DNA of 64,000 bases, taken from contig NC_081554.1 of NCBI RefSeq assembly GCF_963082655.1, forward strand, positions 189,174,937-189,238,936, read 5' to 3'. This DNA is from Stomoxys calcitrans (Eukaryota > Arthropoda > Insecta > Diptera > Muscidae). The notes under the pieces are model-generated. The model saw nothing but the letters and a program-made list of their open reading frames with translations. It had not been told where the DNA came from and searched no databases. The translations under genes and the position numbers were made by a program. How positions within the stretch are numbered: position 1 is the first letter of the stretch; each line of letters begins with the position of its first letter. Shown piece after piece: positions 45,601 to 55,783 of this stretch.

Positions 45601-48600
45601 ACTATGGTACTTATGTGGGGACACAATACCAGACGCGAACCAACTTAGGGGAGTGGTATGGAAAGCTATTAAGGATTTTGTAAGTACCATGGAATTCCAA
45701 TCTTAAAATTTTCTTTTTCGAGGTTACCTTTTAGTTTTTAGAGCGCAAACATGCCGATTACTGGTTTCGTTGTTAGTCAATAGTGGCATGCAATTTTGCA
45801 AATTTTGCACTGTTCCACCAAGGAACAGGTGTAAACTTCTCACATATAACTGAGTGCAGTCCGATTCAAGTTTAATCTTAATTATAAGGGGCCTCCTTTT
45901 TATAGCCGAGTCCTAACGGCGTGCCGCAGAGCAAGACCTCCACACCCTCTTTTCAACCTAACCTATCCTAACTGTTCATTATAGTGCTGGGACATGTCCG
46001 GGAAGAAGAATTCGAATATTATGATCGTCCTCCCAGAAAAGGGCGAACTAACCTAAGTTTTGTAAGATTCTAAGGCGACTTTACGATGTCCGTGTCTGTC
46101 CGTATGTCTTTTGTTATCACGCTACAGCCTTTACAAATTGAGATATTGAGCTGAAATTTAGCACAGGTTCATATTTTTTCCACACGCAGGTTAAGTTTTT
46201 GAACGGACCACATCGGCCCATATTTGGATATATCTCTCATATGCACCCATCAGCCGATTAAGGGTCTTAAGCCCCTAAAACCCTCATTTATTACCCGATT
46301 TCCTTAAATTTGAAACAGAGAGTTGTTTAAGCCTCCTGTCATCCGACTTGTATATGGTTAGACCATATTTAAATGTAACTGCCATACAAATGGATTTGCC
46401 GACTTAATGTCTTAAGCCCATTAAATCCGCAACAATTATCCGATTTCGCTAACATTTGATATAGCAAGTAGTTTTAAGATTCTTGACATCCGACCCATAT
46501 AGATCGATCTGCCGATTAAGGGCCTTAAGTTCATAATAGCCGCATTTAATATCCGACAGCACAAAATATGGGGTGAGTTCGCATCACACCCTTTTAGTAC
46601 CTCATTTCCTACTTGTTTTGCCTCCCTCAACAGCCATTGCAACTTCGGCGTAGGTGGCGGTGTCGGAAAGTCAAATTATAGACAAAGTGATGCCAGGTAT
46701 GCTTCACCGTCTTCCTGTTGCATCCGATAGTGAGAAAAACTCCAAAAAACTAGTAAAAAAATATACCGTGTGAGAACGGGTAAATATATCCCTTTGGAAT
46801 TTGGCTTGGTCCTAAGTTGTCCGGGCGCCTTTTGGCAGGCACCTAAAATTGGTCATTTCAGTATTTCGAAAATTTTTAGATCTGTCAAATTTTCATTAGT
46901 GATTCAACTTCTAAAACTTTTTGCTGCAAAGTCGTTGCAAATTTTGTCACAAATCCGAGCCATGCATAAAATTGAAAATAGAACTACAAATAACTTTGTA
47001 AATTGTAAAATACAAACAAAAAAGGTCTCGGTCAAAATTGCAAATAAAAAATTTAAAGTCAAATATCCCCGAAACCAGTGGAGATATTGAATACTTCAAG
47101 AGGACTTTTTTGTTGGGATTTTGAGCACTATCCTTTCTCCCCTAAGCCCATGCAAAAATTGTTTTTTCACCTAATAATATTTGTAGCCTCCACAGTAAAT
47201 TTACTAAAAAATCGCGATTTTGATACCATATTTGCCCGAAAGGGGTATATTGAGGATTTTTATAAAAAATTCGGGACGAATTTATTTTTGGTTTCAGGAC
47301 ACTTTTATCTGCAAAATAAAGAAAGAATTAAGAAGATATCTTCATTTGCTTTTTTTCTTAGATTTTTTTTAATCGGACCACAAACGAAGATTTGGCATCC
47401 CCAACAAAATTTCGAAATTCCGAGGTGACCAACTTTAGGGGCCCAGCTCTAACCATTACAAATTTCAAAAAGATATTTCTAACCGTTCTTACACGGCATA
47501 TTTTTTACTAATTTTTTTTCGACTTTCTCCAACTGTACGATGTTGGCCACTGTGGAGAACTTATACAATTTAAATTTTTATGATAAATAACGCTGGACCC
47601 CTGCCGAGTACCAGTGTTATCATAGAACAGTTGGTAGTTGATATGTTTCAACCCAGAAACTTTGTTCGCGGTTGTCCATGTCTCTTGAATCTTGCCCCTG
47701 CTGATTATCTCCTTGAGAGCGTATGTAGCCATCTCTCTCCTGTGTAGGTTTATATGGATGACCTTTATAATTGGTCTTCCATCAAACGGGCTTCTTGGGA
47801 GTGGGTGAAGGTCTCATCCCCTGCTCCCTGTTCTTAATGCTGCATTGAGTTTCTGTATCTACACTGCTTGATGTTTCAATTTCAGGTTCTTTGCATATCC
47901 TTATTTTCCGAAAGTTGATTGAGTCGTTGACGATTCCATCGTCGGTTCCCTGTTTGTAAGGTTGCTGTATTTAATATCTGGTCACTACACTGCCTGATGA
48001 TTTTAATGTAAGGATCTTTGTTTATCCTAATCTGTAGGCCACCGTTGCACAGGGGTAAGCATGTCCGCCTATGACGCTGAACGGCCGGATTCAAAACCTG
48101 GCGAGACCATCAAATTTTCAATTGTGTGTCAGCGGTGTTTTTCTCTCCTAATTTTGGCAACATTTGTGAGATGCTATGCCATGTAAAAACTTCTCTCCAA
48201 AGAGGTGTTGCACCTCACACGCCGTTCGGACTCGGCTATAAACAGGATATCCCTTATCGTTGAGCTTAAACTTGAAGCGGACTGCACTCATTGATATGTG
48301 AGAAGTTTCCCCCTGATCCTTAGTGGAATATTCATGGAAAAAATTTGCAATTTGCTTATCCTAGTCTTCCCAATATTGATAAAATGGGTGATGGTCTCGT
48401 TGTTGGCCCCCTGTTCGTTAGGTGGTATTAATTCACCTACCACTGAAGTGTCTCATGTCTCAATATGAGGATCTTTGTCTTTCCAATCTTGAAAAGATAG
48501 CCTTGCTCCCGTAGTACGCCATGCCTTTTGACTTAGCCAAACTTGTCACGGAGACTTGATCAATGACCACCCTAAGGGGAGTTCCTTCCTCCTTGTCCTT

Positions 48601-51600
48601 TCTGTGCAAGACCCCTAATTTCTTGGCTTGAGATCAATGCCCACCCTAAGAAGAGTTCTTCCTCCTTCTCCTGCCTGTGGAAGATCTTTATTTCTCCAAG
48701 CCCAATCCTTGGCTTGCTTGCCTAAGAATTCCAATATGCGTTCCGTCGCCAATTTACTGCCCCATCACTTGATGAAAACCGTTGCCTTCGTGAGCTGGGG
48801 GATGTCCATCTTTCTCACCGGGTCAAGCTTTGCGCCCCAGGGAGTGTATAATACACACACTGTGTATACTTCCAACGAGCTTTCTGAAGGTATCAATACA
48901 TTCTGCTAACTCAAAGCGTAGCATTAAGACGTCCCCTCTATACTCGAAGCTAATCATATGTATAGGTGGACCCTCTTCAGAGATCCACACATGTTCGAAA
49001 ATCCGCTCGTTAACCAGATCCTTCACTTCGGACCGATGATCTGGTGGAATCCTACCGTATGCACTGCCGATATCGATGACTGCATAATTCAGCTCATCTT
49101 TGTTGTGCTACCTTTTTACTCCGGCATAAGAGGGCGGCTGCTCACCTTTTCCATCGACCACCTTCCGTGATGGGTGTGGTGTGCTTTTGGAAGTCTCTCC
49201 ATGTTCTCCATGAAGGCCGTGCGCATTTCCTTCGTTCCCCGTTTTGATTTTGCCTTCTTCAGCAGGAAACTGTCTGGAGTCTCCATAGCGGGAGGTCTGG
49301 CCCAGAGTACTCTGGTCTTTCCAGAGTCCTTGAAAGCGGGGAGCTCTTTTTCTTGCTCAGCGTTCTTCAGGAGCCGTGCGCGCTTCCTTTGTTCCTGTTA
49401 CGATTTTGCCTTATTCAGCAGGAAACTGGCTGTAGTCTCCATTGCAAGGTGGCTGATTTGGTATTTTCATTGTCCTTGAAGGCGGAGAGCTCTTTTTCTT
49501 CCTCAGCTTTTTAGCTGTATTATTCTCTTCGGTAGATTATATTCTTTTTTTGCAGCTTCTGTAGAAGTGCCTGGAATGTCAGTTTTATCTCTTCCAGCAT
49601 CCTGCACTTTCACCCAATTGTGCTGCCTGTACATACTCCTATATCTCCTTCGTTTTGCCCCGACCAACTTTCTCGGTCTTCTTGTCCATCCCCATCTCTC
49701 GATTTTGCTGCGATGACAGTTTCATTAACACTGTAGCTGTCTGAATCTGAATCAGAAACACCACCTTTCTTTAAAGACTGGGGACGAACTGAGCAAACCT
49801 TTGTTGCATCCGTCTCTTCCTAATTTTTTAGTCTGACGATGGTTGTGCGCTTGAAGCTCGACTACCGGTGACACTCTCGACTACAGGTGCCAAGGCACCT
49901 ACACCTATAGGAGGGGCGGACAACTTTCTACGATCCGATGCCACCACCGCTCCTGTTTGGTCTTGCGAATACATTTTTGAGTCTACTCCTGAAAGGCTTT
50001 AACATTTCTGCATAATAGGTTATACCTATTCCGAGATACAGATATTTGACTTTAAGGAGCGAAACACAATAGCGGCCGAACGAAAAAGATATCAAATTGA
50101 AATTTTGCACCAAGACTTCTTATTAAGCCATTGGCAATTGCAAATGGGCCATATCGGTTCAGTGTTGGATATTAGCTCCCATATAAACCAATATCCCCAT
50201 ATGACAACTTGAGCTCCTGGAGCCCGCAATTGTTATCAGATTTGGCTGAAATTTAGCATGGAGTGATTTGTTATGACTTCCAACAACAACTCAGTGAAGT
50301 ACGGTCTAAAGTGGTCCATAATCTGATATAGCACCCATACAAATCCCGGGGGTGGGTTCCCAAGATTCGTCCCGGCTGAACTTAGTACACTTTTACTTGA
50401 TTTGTTTTTCTGTTTGCAATAGAAACAGAGTATCCTACGGTCTACAGTCGGATATGTTTAGCGCAAAAGGTGTGAAATTAGCCAACCAAACATATTTTCA
50501 TCCTCCCCCACTTTTCATTGCATTTTCCAATTTTACTTCAAATATACTTTTTTTACAATTACCTTAATTAACATTTTAAGATAAAAGTCCACATGTTAAA
50601 ACCTTCAAACCGAATCCCCATGACATTGAACCTACAGTTACAATGCGTACTTTTGTCTTCCCATTCAAATTAATTACAATATCAATGGCAAAGATTGCTG
50701 GTGCTACCGATTTTTTTTTTTTTTTGAAAAATGATTGAAGCTAAATACTGGCATGCTCAACTCATTCAAACAAGCGGCTAAATAAAATTTTAGCTGGGTC
50801 AAAACAACAACTCCAAAGCCAAAAAGTCACGTTAAACAAAACATAAACCATGACCTACGTCACACACAACATTTGAATGGGCGTAATTAACTCTAAGGCA
50901 AACAAAAGAAAAGGTTGAGGGCATAGCTATGGGAGTAACAATTTTCCAAAAATGAGTTACAAAGAAAAAAAAAATGAATGAGAATATTCAAGTACAAGTC
51001 TAAGGTTGCGAGAGATATGAGATTAAAGTTTACAGTTTATCGAGTTAAATGGTTAAAGTGGTCGAAGGCTTCAAACAATAAAAAAAAGCGTGCATGATGT
51101 TCACAATTTTAAGGGGGATTTTTTTGAGACGCTTGTGTCTTAAGTCTTTTGTTTTGTCGTTAACATGAAATTTTGAATTAAATAATTTTTTATTTGCAAT
51201 AATTTAACTTTTTTATTTTTTTTGTTTGTTACAGCTAATGGACCTCAAATAACACCTTGCTCTCTAAGTGATCCCAATAAAAATGAATGTATACGTGGTC
51301 TAATCTCTAGCATTTTGCCTCAATTAAAGGTAAGCAGTTGGTATGAGACAATCATTTCATAAATAATTATTTTTTTTTTCTTTTTTTCCCCTTTAGAATG
51401 ATTTACCCGAATATGGCATGAGTTCCCTAGATCCCTATTTCTATACCCGAGGAATTTTCCGTTATGCCAATGATGGCATTCAGGGGGGACTCTTGATTAA
51501 AAATATGCAAATTCATGGCATTTCTAATCTAAAGGTTAACTCCTTCATTGGTAATTTCACCGAGAACAATCTGATTGTTAAAATGGGCATGGAAATCAAA

Positions 51601-54600
51601 CAACTGAGAGCAGATGGACAATTTAAGGCTGATGTGAAATTTGGAGGTTTGCGTTTGGTGCCCAAAGGTCCTTTTAATATAACCATAGGTAAATATGAGA
51701 AAATTATGATGAGTAATATAAAGTTTAAACATTAATCGATAGCCATTTTAAAAAATGAGCAGATTATACCCCCCTATTCGTTAACCCTGAAAAGTCATCA
51801 TTCGTCAAAAGGACAACGCGCGACGGCTATTAGTAACGAAATAAGGATGACTTTTCAGTGTTAAAGGAATATTTTTTGGAAAGTTCTGTATTTCAAAATA
51901 TGAGAAACAAGTTTTTCAATTTTTAATTTAAAATTGTTTATTTTTTTCAATTTTTTTTCTTATTTCTTTTCCCTCAGACAATATCAGAGCTGTGGCTTTA
52001 ACCGATGGCAAATTGCTCAACAACGAATCAGGCATGAGATTACAACTGCAACGCTTGAATGCCAATGTAGCTGTGGGTAATGCCAAAATTGTGGCCAATG
52101 GTATTTTCTCAGATCGTAATTTGAGTAAGTGAAGTATAGGAATAAGTCTTAGCCCTAAGAAGTTTGGCTTTTCGGCCTTTGTAACTAAAACAGTTAAGAT
52201 TGATGGTAGCTTTTACTAGAAGTCCAGGCAAATTTGAATAATTGAAAAATCATAAATTAAAGACCCTCAAGATTTGTATACCCTACACAACTACTGCACT
52301 CATAGAAAAAAGTTTGCACTGTCTGTCTACTATAAGCAGTTAATGTTGCTGCTATTACAGGAGCAGTTCTGCTGTCTTAGCAAAATGTTTTCAATTTCCG
52401 ACCAGCAGTTTGCCTGCTTAAAAATGTCTCTTGTTTGCTGAAAATGTCTACAACTTTATTTAAGAATCCACCACCATGGATTCTGCTAGAAGTTTTCTTA
52501 AAGGATTTGGACCGTATGTCACACAAATATTGATGCCGTAACAAAACCCTATGTGCAAAATGTCATCCAAATCGGATAACAACTACGGCTTTCAAGGGCT
52601 TGAGATATTAAATCATGAGATCGGTTTATACAGGAGCTATATCAGGCACCGTGCAAAATGTCATCCCAATCGGATAACAACTGGGGCATTAAGGGGCTCA
52701 AGATGTCAAATCGGGATATCGGTTTATATGGAAGCTATATCAGGTTAAACACCGATTCACACCATACTTGGCACGATTATTGGAAGTGGTAATGGAATAC
52801 TATTGGGTTGCCCAAAAAGTAATTGCGGATTTTTCATATAGTCGGCGTTGACAAATTTTTTCACAGCTTGTGACTCTGTAATTGCATTCTTTCATCTGTC
52901 AGTTATCAGCTGTTACTTTTAGCTTGCTTTAGAAAAGAAGTGGAAAAAAAGTATATTTGATTAAAGTTCATTCTGAGTTTTATTAAAAATGCATTTACTT
53001 TCTTTTAAAAAATTCGCAATTACTTTTTGGGTAACCCAATATGTTGAAAGTTTCAGCCCAATCGGCTAATAATTGGCCCTTCTAGGAGCTCAAGAAGTCA
53101 AATCGAAGAACCACTTTATAGAGAAGCTATATCCAAATCTGAACCGATGTGGCCCATTTGCAATCCCCAATGACCTACATCAAAATGAAATATCTGTGCA
53201 TTTCGTACAGCTAGCTCTACGCATTCGACCGCTATCGGGATTTTCACAGACGAACGGAAACGAGAACGGATGGACAGACGGACGGACATGCCTTAATCGA
53301 ATTTGAATGCCAATCAAGATGACGATCAAGATTGTATATGGGAAATATATATTTATTGAATCTTTGATCAAGATTTCGAGGAGTTGAAGACGGAATGACT
53401 ATATGAGTATACCCCCACCTTTTTGTGGTTTGTATAAAAATTATGAAGGAGATAATGATGTTACATATTTTGCACAAAAAAAAAACAAGTAAAAAGGCAT
53501 TTAGATTAGCCGGGCCGAACTTTGGATACCCACCACCCTCGGAAATATATGTAAACCTCCTTTCATTATAACCCGCTGAAAAATGCATTATTTATGCACC
53601 CATAGCAGCTAAAGGGTGATTTTTTTGAGGTTAGGATTTTCATGCATTAGTATTTGACAGATCACGTGGGATTTCAGACATGGTGTCAAAGAGAAAGATG
53701 CTCAGTATGCTTTGACATTTCATCATGAATAGACTTACTAACGAGCAACGCTTGCAAATCATTGAATTTTATTACCAAAATCAGTGTTCGGTTCGAAATG
53801 TGTTCAAATTTTGACAAATTTTGTTCAGCGATGAGGCTCATTTCTGGTTGAATGGCTACGTAAATAAGCAAAATTGCCGCATTTGGAGTGAAGAGCAACC
53901 AGAAGCCGTTCAAGAACTGCCCATGCATCCCGAAAAATGCACTATTTGGTGTGGTTTGTACGCTGGTGGAATCATTGGACCGTATTTTTTCAAAGATGCT
54001 GTTGGACGCAACGTTACGGTGAATGAACACATTTCGAACCGAACACTGATTTTGGTAATAAAATTCAATGATTTGCAAGCGTTGCTCGTTAGTAAGTCTA
54101 TTCATGATGAAATGTCAAAGCATACTGAGCATCTTTCTCTTTGACACCATGTCTGAAATCCCACGTGATCTGTCAAATACTAATGCATGAAAATCCTAAC
54201 CTCAAAAAAATCACCCTTTATAAGTGTAGATCAATTTCGATTTTAAATGGCCCAAATCGGTCCATGTTTTGATGTAGCTGCAATATCAACCGATCTTGGG
54301 TCTTGACTTCTTGAGTGCTAGAGGGCGCAATTCTTATCTAATTTGGCTGAAATTTTATTTTGTTATAACTTCCAACAACTGTGCTAAGTATGGTTCAAAT
54401 CGGTCCATAACCTGGTAGATCTGCCACGTAAACCGATTTGGATCTTAATTTCTTGAGCCAATAGACGCCGCAATTCTCATTCGATTTGGCTGAAATTCGG
54501 CAAGACGTTTTTCGTTATGACTTCCAATACCTAGGCTTCGTATGGTTCAAATCGGTACATAACCTGATATAGCTGCCACAAAAACCGATCTGGGATCATG

Positions 54601-55752
54601 ACTTCATAGGTTTCTAGAAGGCGCAATTCTTATCCAATTTGGCTGAAATTTTGCACGAAGTGTTTTGCTATGACTTCCAGAACCTGATATAGCTGTCACA
54701 TAAACCGATCTGGGATCATGACTTCATAGGTTTCTAGAAGGAGCAATCCTTATCCGATTTGGCTGAAATTTCGCACGAAGTGTTTTGCTATGACTTCCAA
54801 TAATTGTTCTAAGTATGGTTCAAAACGGTCCATAACCTGATTTAGCTGTCATATAAACCGATCTTGGGTCTTGACTTCTTGAATCTCTAGAGGGCGCATT
54901 TCTTTCTGCACGAAGTATTTTGTTATGATATCCAACAACTGTATCAAATGAGGTTCAAATCGGTTCATAACCTGATATAGCTGCCATATAAACCGACCAG
55001 GGATCTTGACTTCTAAAGCCTCTAGAGGGCGTAATTCTAATCCGATTTTGCTGACATTTTGTACAAAGGCTTCTCTCATAACCTTCAACATACATGTCTT
55101 ATATGGTCTTAATCGATCTATAGCCTGATACAGCTCCCATATAAACCGATCTCCCTATTGTGTTTCTTGAGCCCCTACAAGGTGCAATTCTTATCCGAAT
55201 GGACTGAAATATTACCCAATGACTTCTACTATGGTCATCAACTTTCATAACAATTCTAATCTATTATTCTTTGTTTGCCTAAAAGGAGATACCGCGCAAA
55301 GAACTCGACAAATGCCATTCATGGTGGAGAGTGTATAAGATTCGGCCCAGCTGAATTAACACAATCAAACAAAAGTATATAATAATTACGGTGTTTTATT
55401 TTGGTTTTATGCAGTACAAATCACAATTAAACGATTGTTATTAACTGTTATCGCTTGATGGTGATAAGAATTGCAATTCTATCCAAAACATATGATATAC
55501 ACATTCTAGGATTAAAATAAAACACAGCAAAAATTTACAATAATTTTCTTTTTAATATAAACAGTGTTTTTTAATTCTTCCTCTTTCTTTTCCCCTATAG
55601 ACACCATGATTTTGAATTTGGTCAACGAAAATCTTCCCGAGATAACTCGTGTCGGCATTCCTGCCACCCGTGAACAATGGGCCCCCATCCTGGTGGAACA
55701 CATCAATAATTTCTTTGCCAAAGTTCCTTTGGAGAAATTCCTGATACCTTAG
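36888..55752 (+). CDS. Takeout/JHBP-family secreted protein, gene 3 of cluster
   Basis: Exons 36888-37095, 51235-51329, 51397-51688, 51978-52124 and 55601-55752 join to 894 nt, 297 codons plus TAG. Junction phases are 1, 0, 1 and 1, all GT/AG. Residues 1-24 form a signal peptide ([13 protein letters not shown] core). Residues about 25-69 are a Ser/Ala/Thr-rich linker. Exon 2 has [11 protein letters not shown] (paired Cys) and ILPQLK; exon 3 has [19 protein letters not shown] and GPFNIT; exon 4, 147 nt as in gene 1, has [20 protein letters not shown] in place of the DGHRFLKL block; the last exon has REQWAPIL and ends EKFLIP. The extra phase-0 intron after QLK is absent from genes 1 and 2. Intron 1 is 14.1 kb and full of transposons. 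Function is likely extracellular binding of a hydrophobic ligand; ligand unknown. Confidence 0.9.
37873..38437. repeat. Second (AAAAT)n satellite, gene 3 intron 1
   Basis: Imperfect AAAAT pentamers with AAAAC, GAAAT and AAAAAT variants, so it looks older or less homogenised than the array at 5014-5492. It abuts the subunit start of repeat B (TATGGCTGCTATATCAGG). Confidence 0.95.
38438..39538. repeat. Dispersed repeat B in gene 3 intron 1
   Basis: Subunits with GCTATATCAGGTTATGAACC and GAATTGCGCCCTCTAGA run to an end block GGACGGACATGGCTGGATCG and CCTATGGTGGAGGGTATAAA near 39003-39029. A second, diverged copy follows with ACAAAGTGCATTTCGCAATT. Confidence 0.85.
39539..39757 (+). repeat. tRNA-derived SINE nested in repeat B
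   Basis: GGAGGCCACCGTAGCGCAGA starts the copy (A box TAGCGCAGAGG), the B box is altered to GGTTTGAATTC, and the body has GAGGAACTATGCCATGTAAA and GGAGGCCCCTTATCATTG; it ends TGGAATGTTCATGGGCAAAA. An internal part of the body is deleted relative to 11710-12016. Confidence 0.8.
39760..41425 (-). repeat. Dispersed repeat B, long inverted array
   Basis: At least eight subunits of ~150-160 nt with CTGATATAGCTCCCATATAA, ACCGATCTCCCGATTTGACT and TTCTGTTATGACTTCCAACA; the head block near 41395 (CATGCTGGTGGGTTCCCAA) closes the copy. Several short minus-strand frames recur because each subunit is open in that frame. Confidence 0.88.
41430..43370. other. Gene 3 intron 1, mostly single-copy part
   Basis: No gene seen. 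A (CT)n run lies at 42635-42664, and CTTAAG motif copies are near 41895-41937 and 42598-42624. Other simple A runs occur. Confidence 0.4.
42635..42664. repeat. (CT)n microsatellite
   Basis: About 15 uninterrupted CT/TC dinucleotides. Confidence 0.95.
43375..44317 (+). mobile_element. Mariner element (DD34D), second copy, broken
   Basis: 943 nt flanked by TA on both sides, with inverted repeats TTGGGTTGCCCAAAAAGTAA and its complement. It keeps more of the N-terminus than the copy at 27838-28768 ([16 protein letters not shown], a helix-turn-helix segment). Three lesions are visible: a frameshift near 43478 between [17 protein letters not shown] and [10 protein letters not shown], a one-base deletion near 43983 (TCGCCACAACTG against TCGCCAACAACTG in the other copy), and a TAG replacing a Gln codon after SHLV near 44135. 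All three catalytic Asp codons survive. The copy is inactive. Confidence 0.93.
43479..43991 (+). pseudogene. Mariner transposase, main open part
   Basis: 170 codons from within the helix-turn-helix region through GDEKW and [14 protein letters not shown], then frameshifted and terminated. The remainder ([10 protein letters not shown] to GNYIFD) lies in another frame up to 44241. Confidence 0.88.
44318..45035. other. Gene 3 intron 1, unassigned interval
   Basis: No gene or repeat family recognised; AT-rich. Confidence 0.35.
45040..45968 (+). pseudogene. Non-LTR retrotransposon 3' fragment with nested SINE
   Basis: Reads [20 protein letters not shown] (end of reverse transcriptase), [19 protein letters not shown], then RNase H start [20 protein letters not shown] and CRLPD; the rest of RNase H is deleted and the sequence jumps to [13 protein letters not shown]. 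Stops and shifts are present. A SINE piece sits in the 3' untranslated part (45806-45937), after which the same end as at 32586 follows (ACACCCTCTTTTCAACCTAA). Confidence 0.8.
45806..45937 (-). repeat. SINE fragment, inverted, inside retrotransposon tail
   Basis: CCACCAAGGAACAGGTGTAA, then AGTGCAGTCCGATTCAAGTT and AAGGGGCCTCCTTTTTATAG match the complement of the SINE body. It stops within the GCGTGCCGCAGAGCAAGACC block. Confidence 0.75.
46030..46640. repeat. Dispersed repeat B fragment
   Basis: Subunits with GGATATATCTCTCATATGCA, TTACCCGATTTCC and CCGATTAAGGGCCTTAAG, preceded by an end block with CGATGTCCGTGTCTGTCCG. Confidence 0.75.
46731..47530. mobile_element. ~0.8-kb element with ~50-nt terminal inverted repeats
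   Basis: The left end (GAGAAAAACTCCAAAAAACTAG then TAAAAAAATATACCGTGTGA and GAACGGG) pairs with the complement of the right end (CCGTTCTTACACGGCATATT then TTTTACTAATTTTTTTTCGA and CTTTCTC). No protein family was recognised in the interior frames (106 and 116 codons). It looks like a non-autonomous DNA transposon; the target duplication is not clear. Confidence 0.6.
47540..49990 (-). pseudogene. Decayed DUF4780-like coding sequence
   Basis: On the minus strand pieces in different frames follow the order known for DUF4780 proteins of insect retroelements: a Lys-rich N-terminal part (49200-49510), [17 protein letters not shown] (near 49060-49110), [55 protein letters not shown], and [20 protein letters not shown] ending in [10 protein letters not shown] (48490-48620). 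Frameshifts and stops divide it. Several segments are duplicated in tandem (about 48555-48620 and 48625-48690; 49200-49360 and 49370-49515). A SINE is inserted at 48031-48345. Such proteins are often encoded by non-LTR elements. The family call is from memory. Confidence 0.45.
48031..48345 (+). repeat. tRNA-derived SINE, nearly full length
   Basis: GTAGGCCACCGTTGCACAGG starts the tRNA-like head (A box diverged), CCGCCTATGACGCTGAACGG follows, and the body has TTTGGCAACATTTGTGAGAT, ACACGCCGTTCGGACTCGGC and TTATCGTTGAGCTTAAACTT; it ends GTGGAATATTCATGG. Confidence 0.8.
50020..50405 (-). repeat. Dispersed repeat B, short copy
   Basis: CAAATGGGCCATATCGGTTC, TTTGGCTGAAATTTAGCATG and a head block GGGGGTGGGTTCCCAAGATT with CGGCTGAACTTAG near 50345-50385. 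Confidence 0.75.
50410..51234. other. End of gene 3 intron 1
   Basis: Single-copy looking. A CTTAAG motif copy (GCTTGTGTCTTAAGTCTTTT) lies at 51131-51158, about 80 nt before the exon 2 acceptor. Confidence 0.45.
52125..52449. other. Start of gene 3 intron 4
   Basis: No recognised feature. Confidence 0.35.
52450..53600. repeat. Dispersed repeat B copies, gene 3 intron 4
   Basis: Head near 52470-52500 (CCACCACCATGGATTCTGCT), subunits with AATCGGATAACAACT and GTTTATATGGAAGCTATATC, interrupted by the MITE at 52803-53039, then an end block with GGACAGACGGACGGACATGC and GAGTATACCCCCACC, and a second head at 53485-53545 (AAAAAGGCATTTAGATTAGC, CGGGCCGAACTTTGG). Confidence 0.82.
52803..53039. mobile_element. 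Mariner-derived MITE, intact ends
   Basis: 237 nt with TTGGGTTGCCCAAAAAGTAA at the left and TTTTTGGGTAACCCAA at the right, between TA dinucleotides. The transposase is deleted; only the outer untranslated segments remain. Confidence 0.93.
53612..54218. mobile_element. Fold-back DD41D-type mariner derivative, copy 2
   Basis: 607 nt flanked by TA. Same organisation as 29024-29620: inverted ends that both encode [20 protein letters not shown], and a central [11 protein letters not shown] to VGRNVTVN segment. By eye it differs from copy 1 by an extra 10 nt (GACAAATTTT) at the left junction and a few substitutions, so the two copies were produced recently. Confidence 0.92.
54225..55355. repeat. 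Dispersed repeat B array, gene 3 intron 4
   Basis: Seven or so ~150-nt subunits with AACCTGATATAGCTGCCA, AAACCGATCT and TTTGGCTGAAATTT; two adjacent ones (54590-54660 and 54710-54790) are nearly identical. The head block is near 55315-55350 (CATGGTGGAGAGTGTATAAG, TTCGGCCCAGCTGAATT). Confidence 0.85.
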
Positions 55753-55762
55753 AAAGAAACTA

Positions 55763-55783
55763 CACACACACACACACACATAC
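55763..55783. repeat. (CA)n microsatellite in gene 3 3' UTR
   Basis: About ten CA dinucleotides starting 11 nt after the stop codon. Confidence 0.9.

Noticed and set aside
46770..47428. Two frames (106 and 116 codons) inside the inverted-repeat element
   Set aside because: Lys/Phe/Ile-rich composition follows from AT-rich DNA; no transposase motif such as spaced Asp/Glu residues was recognised.
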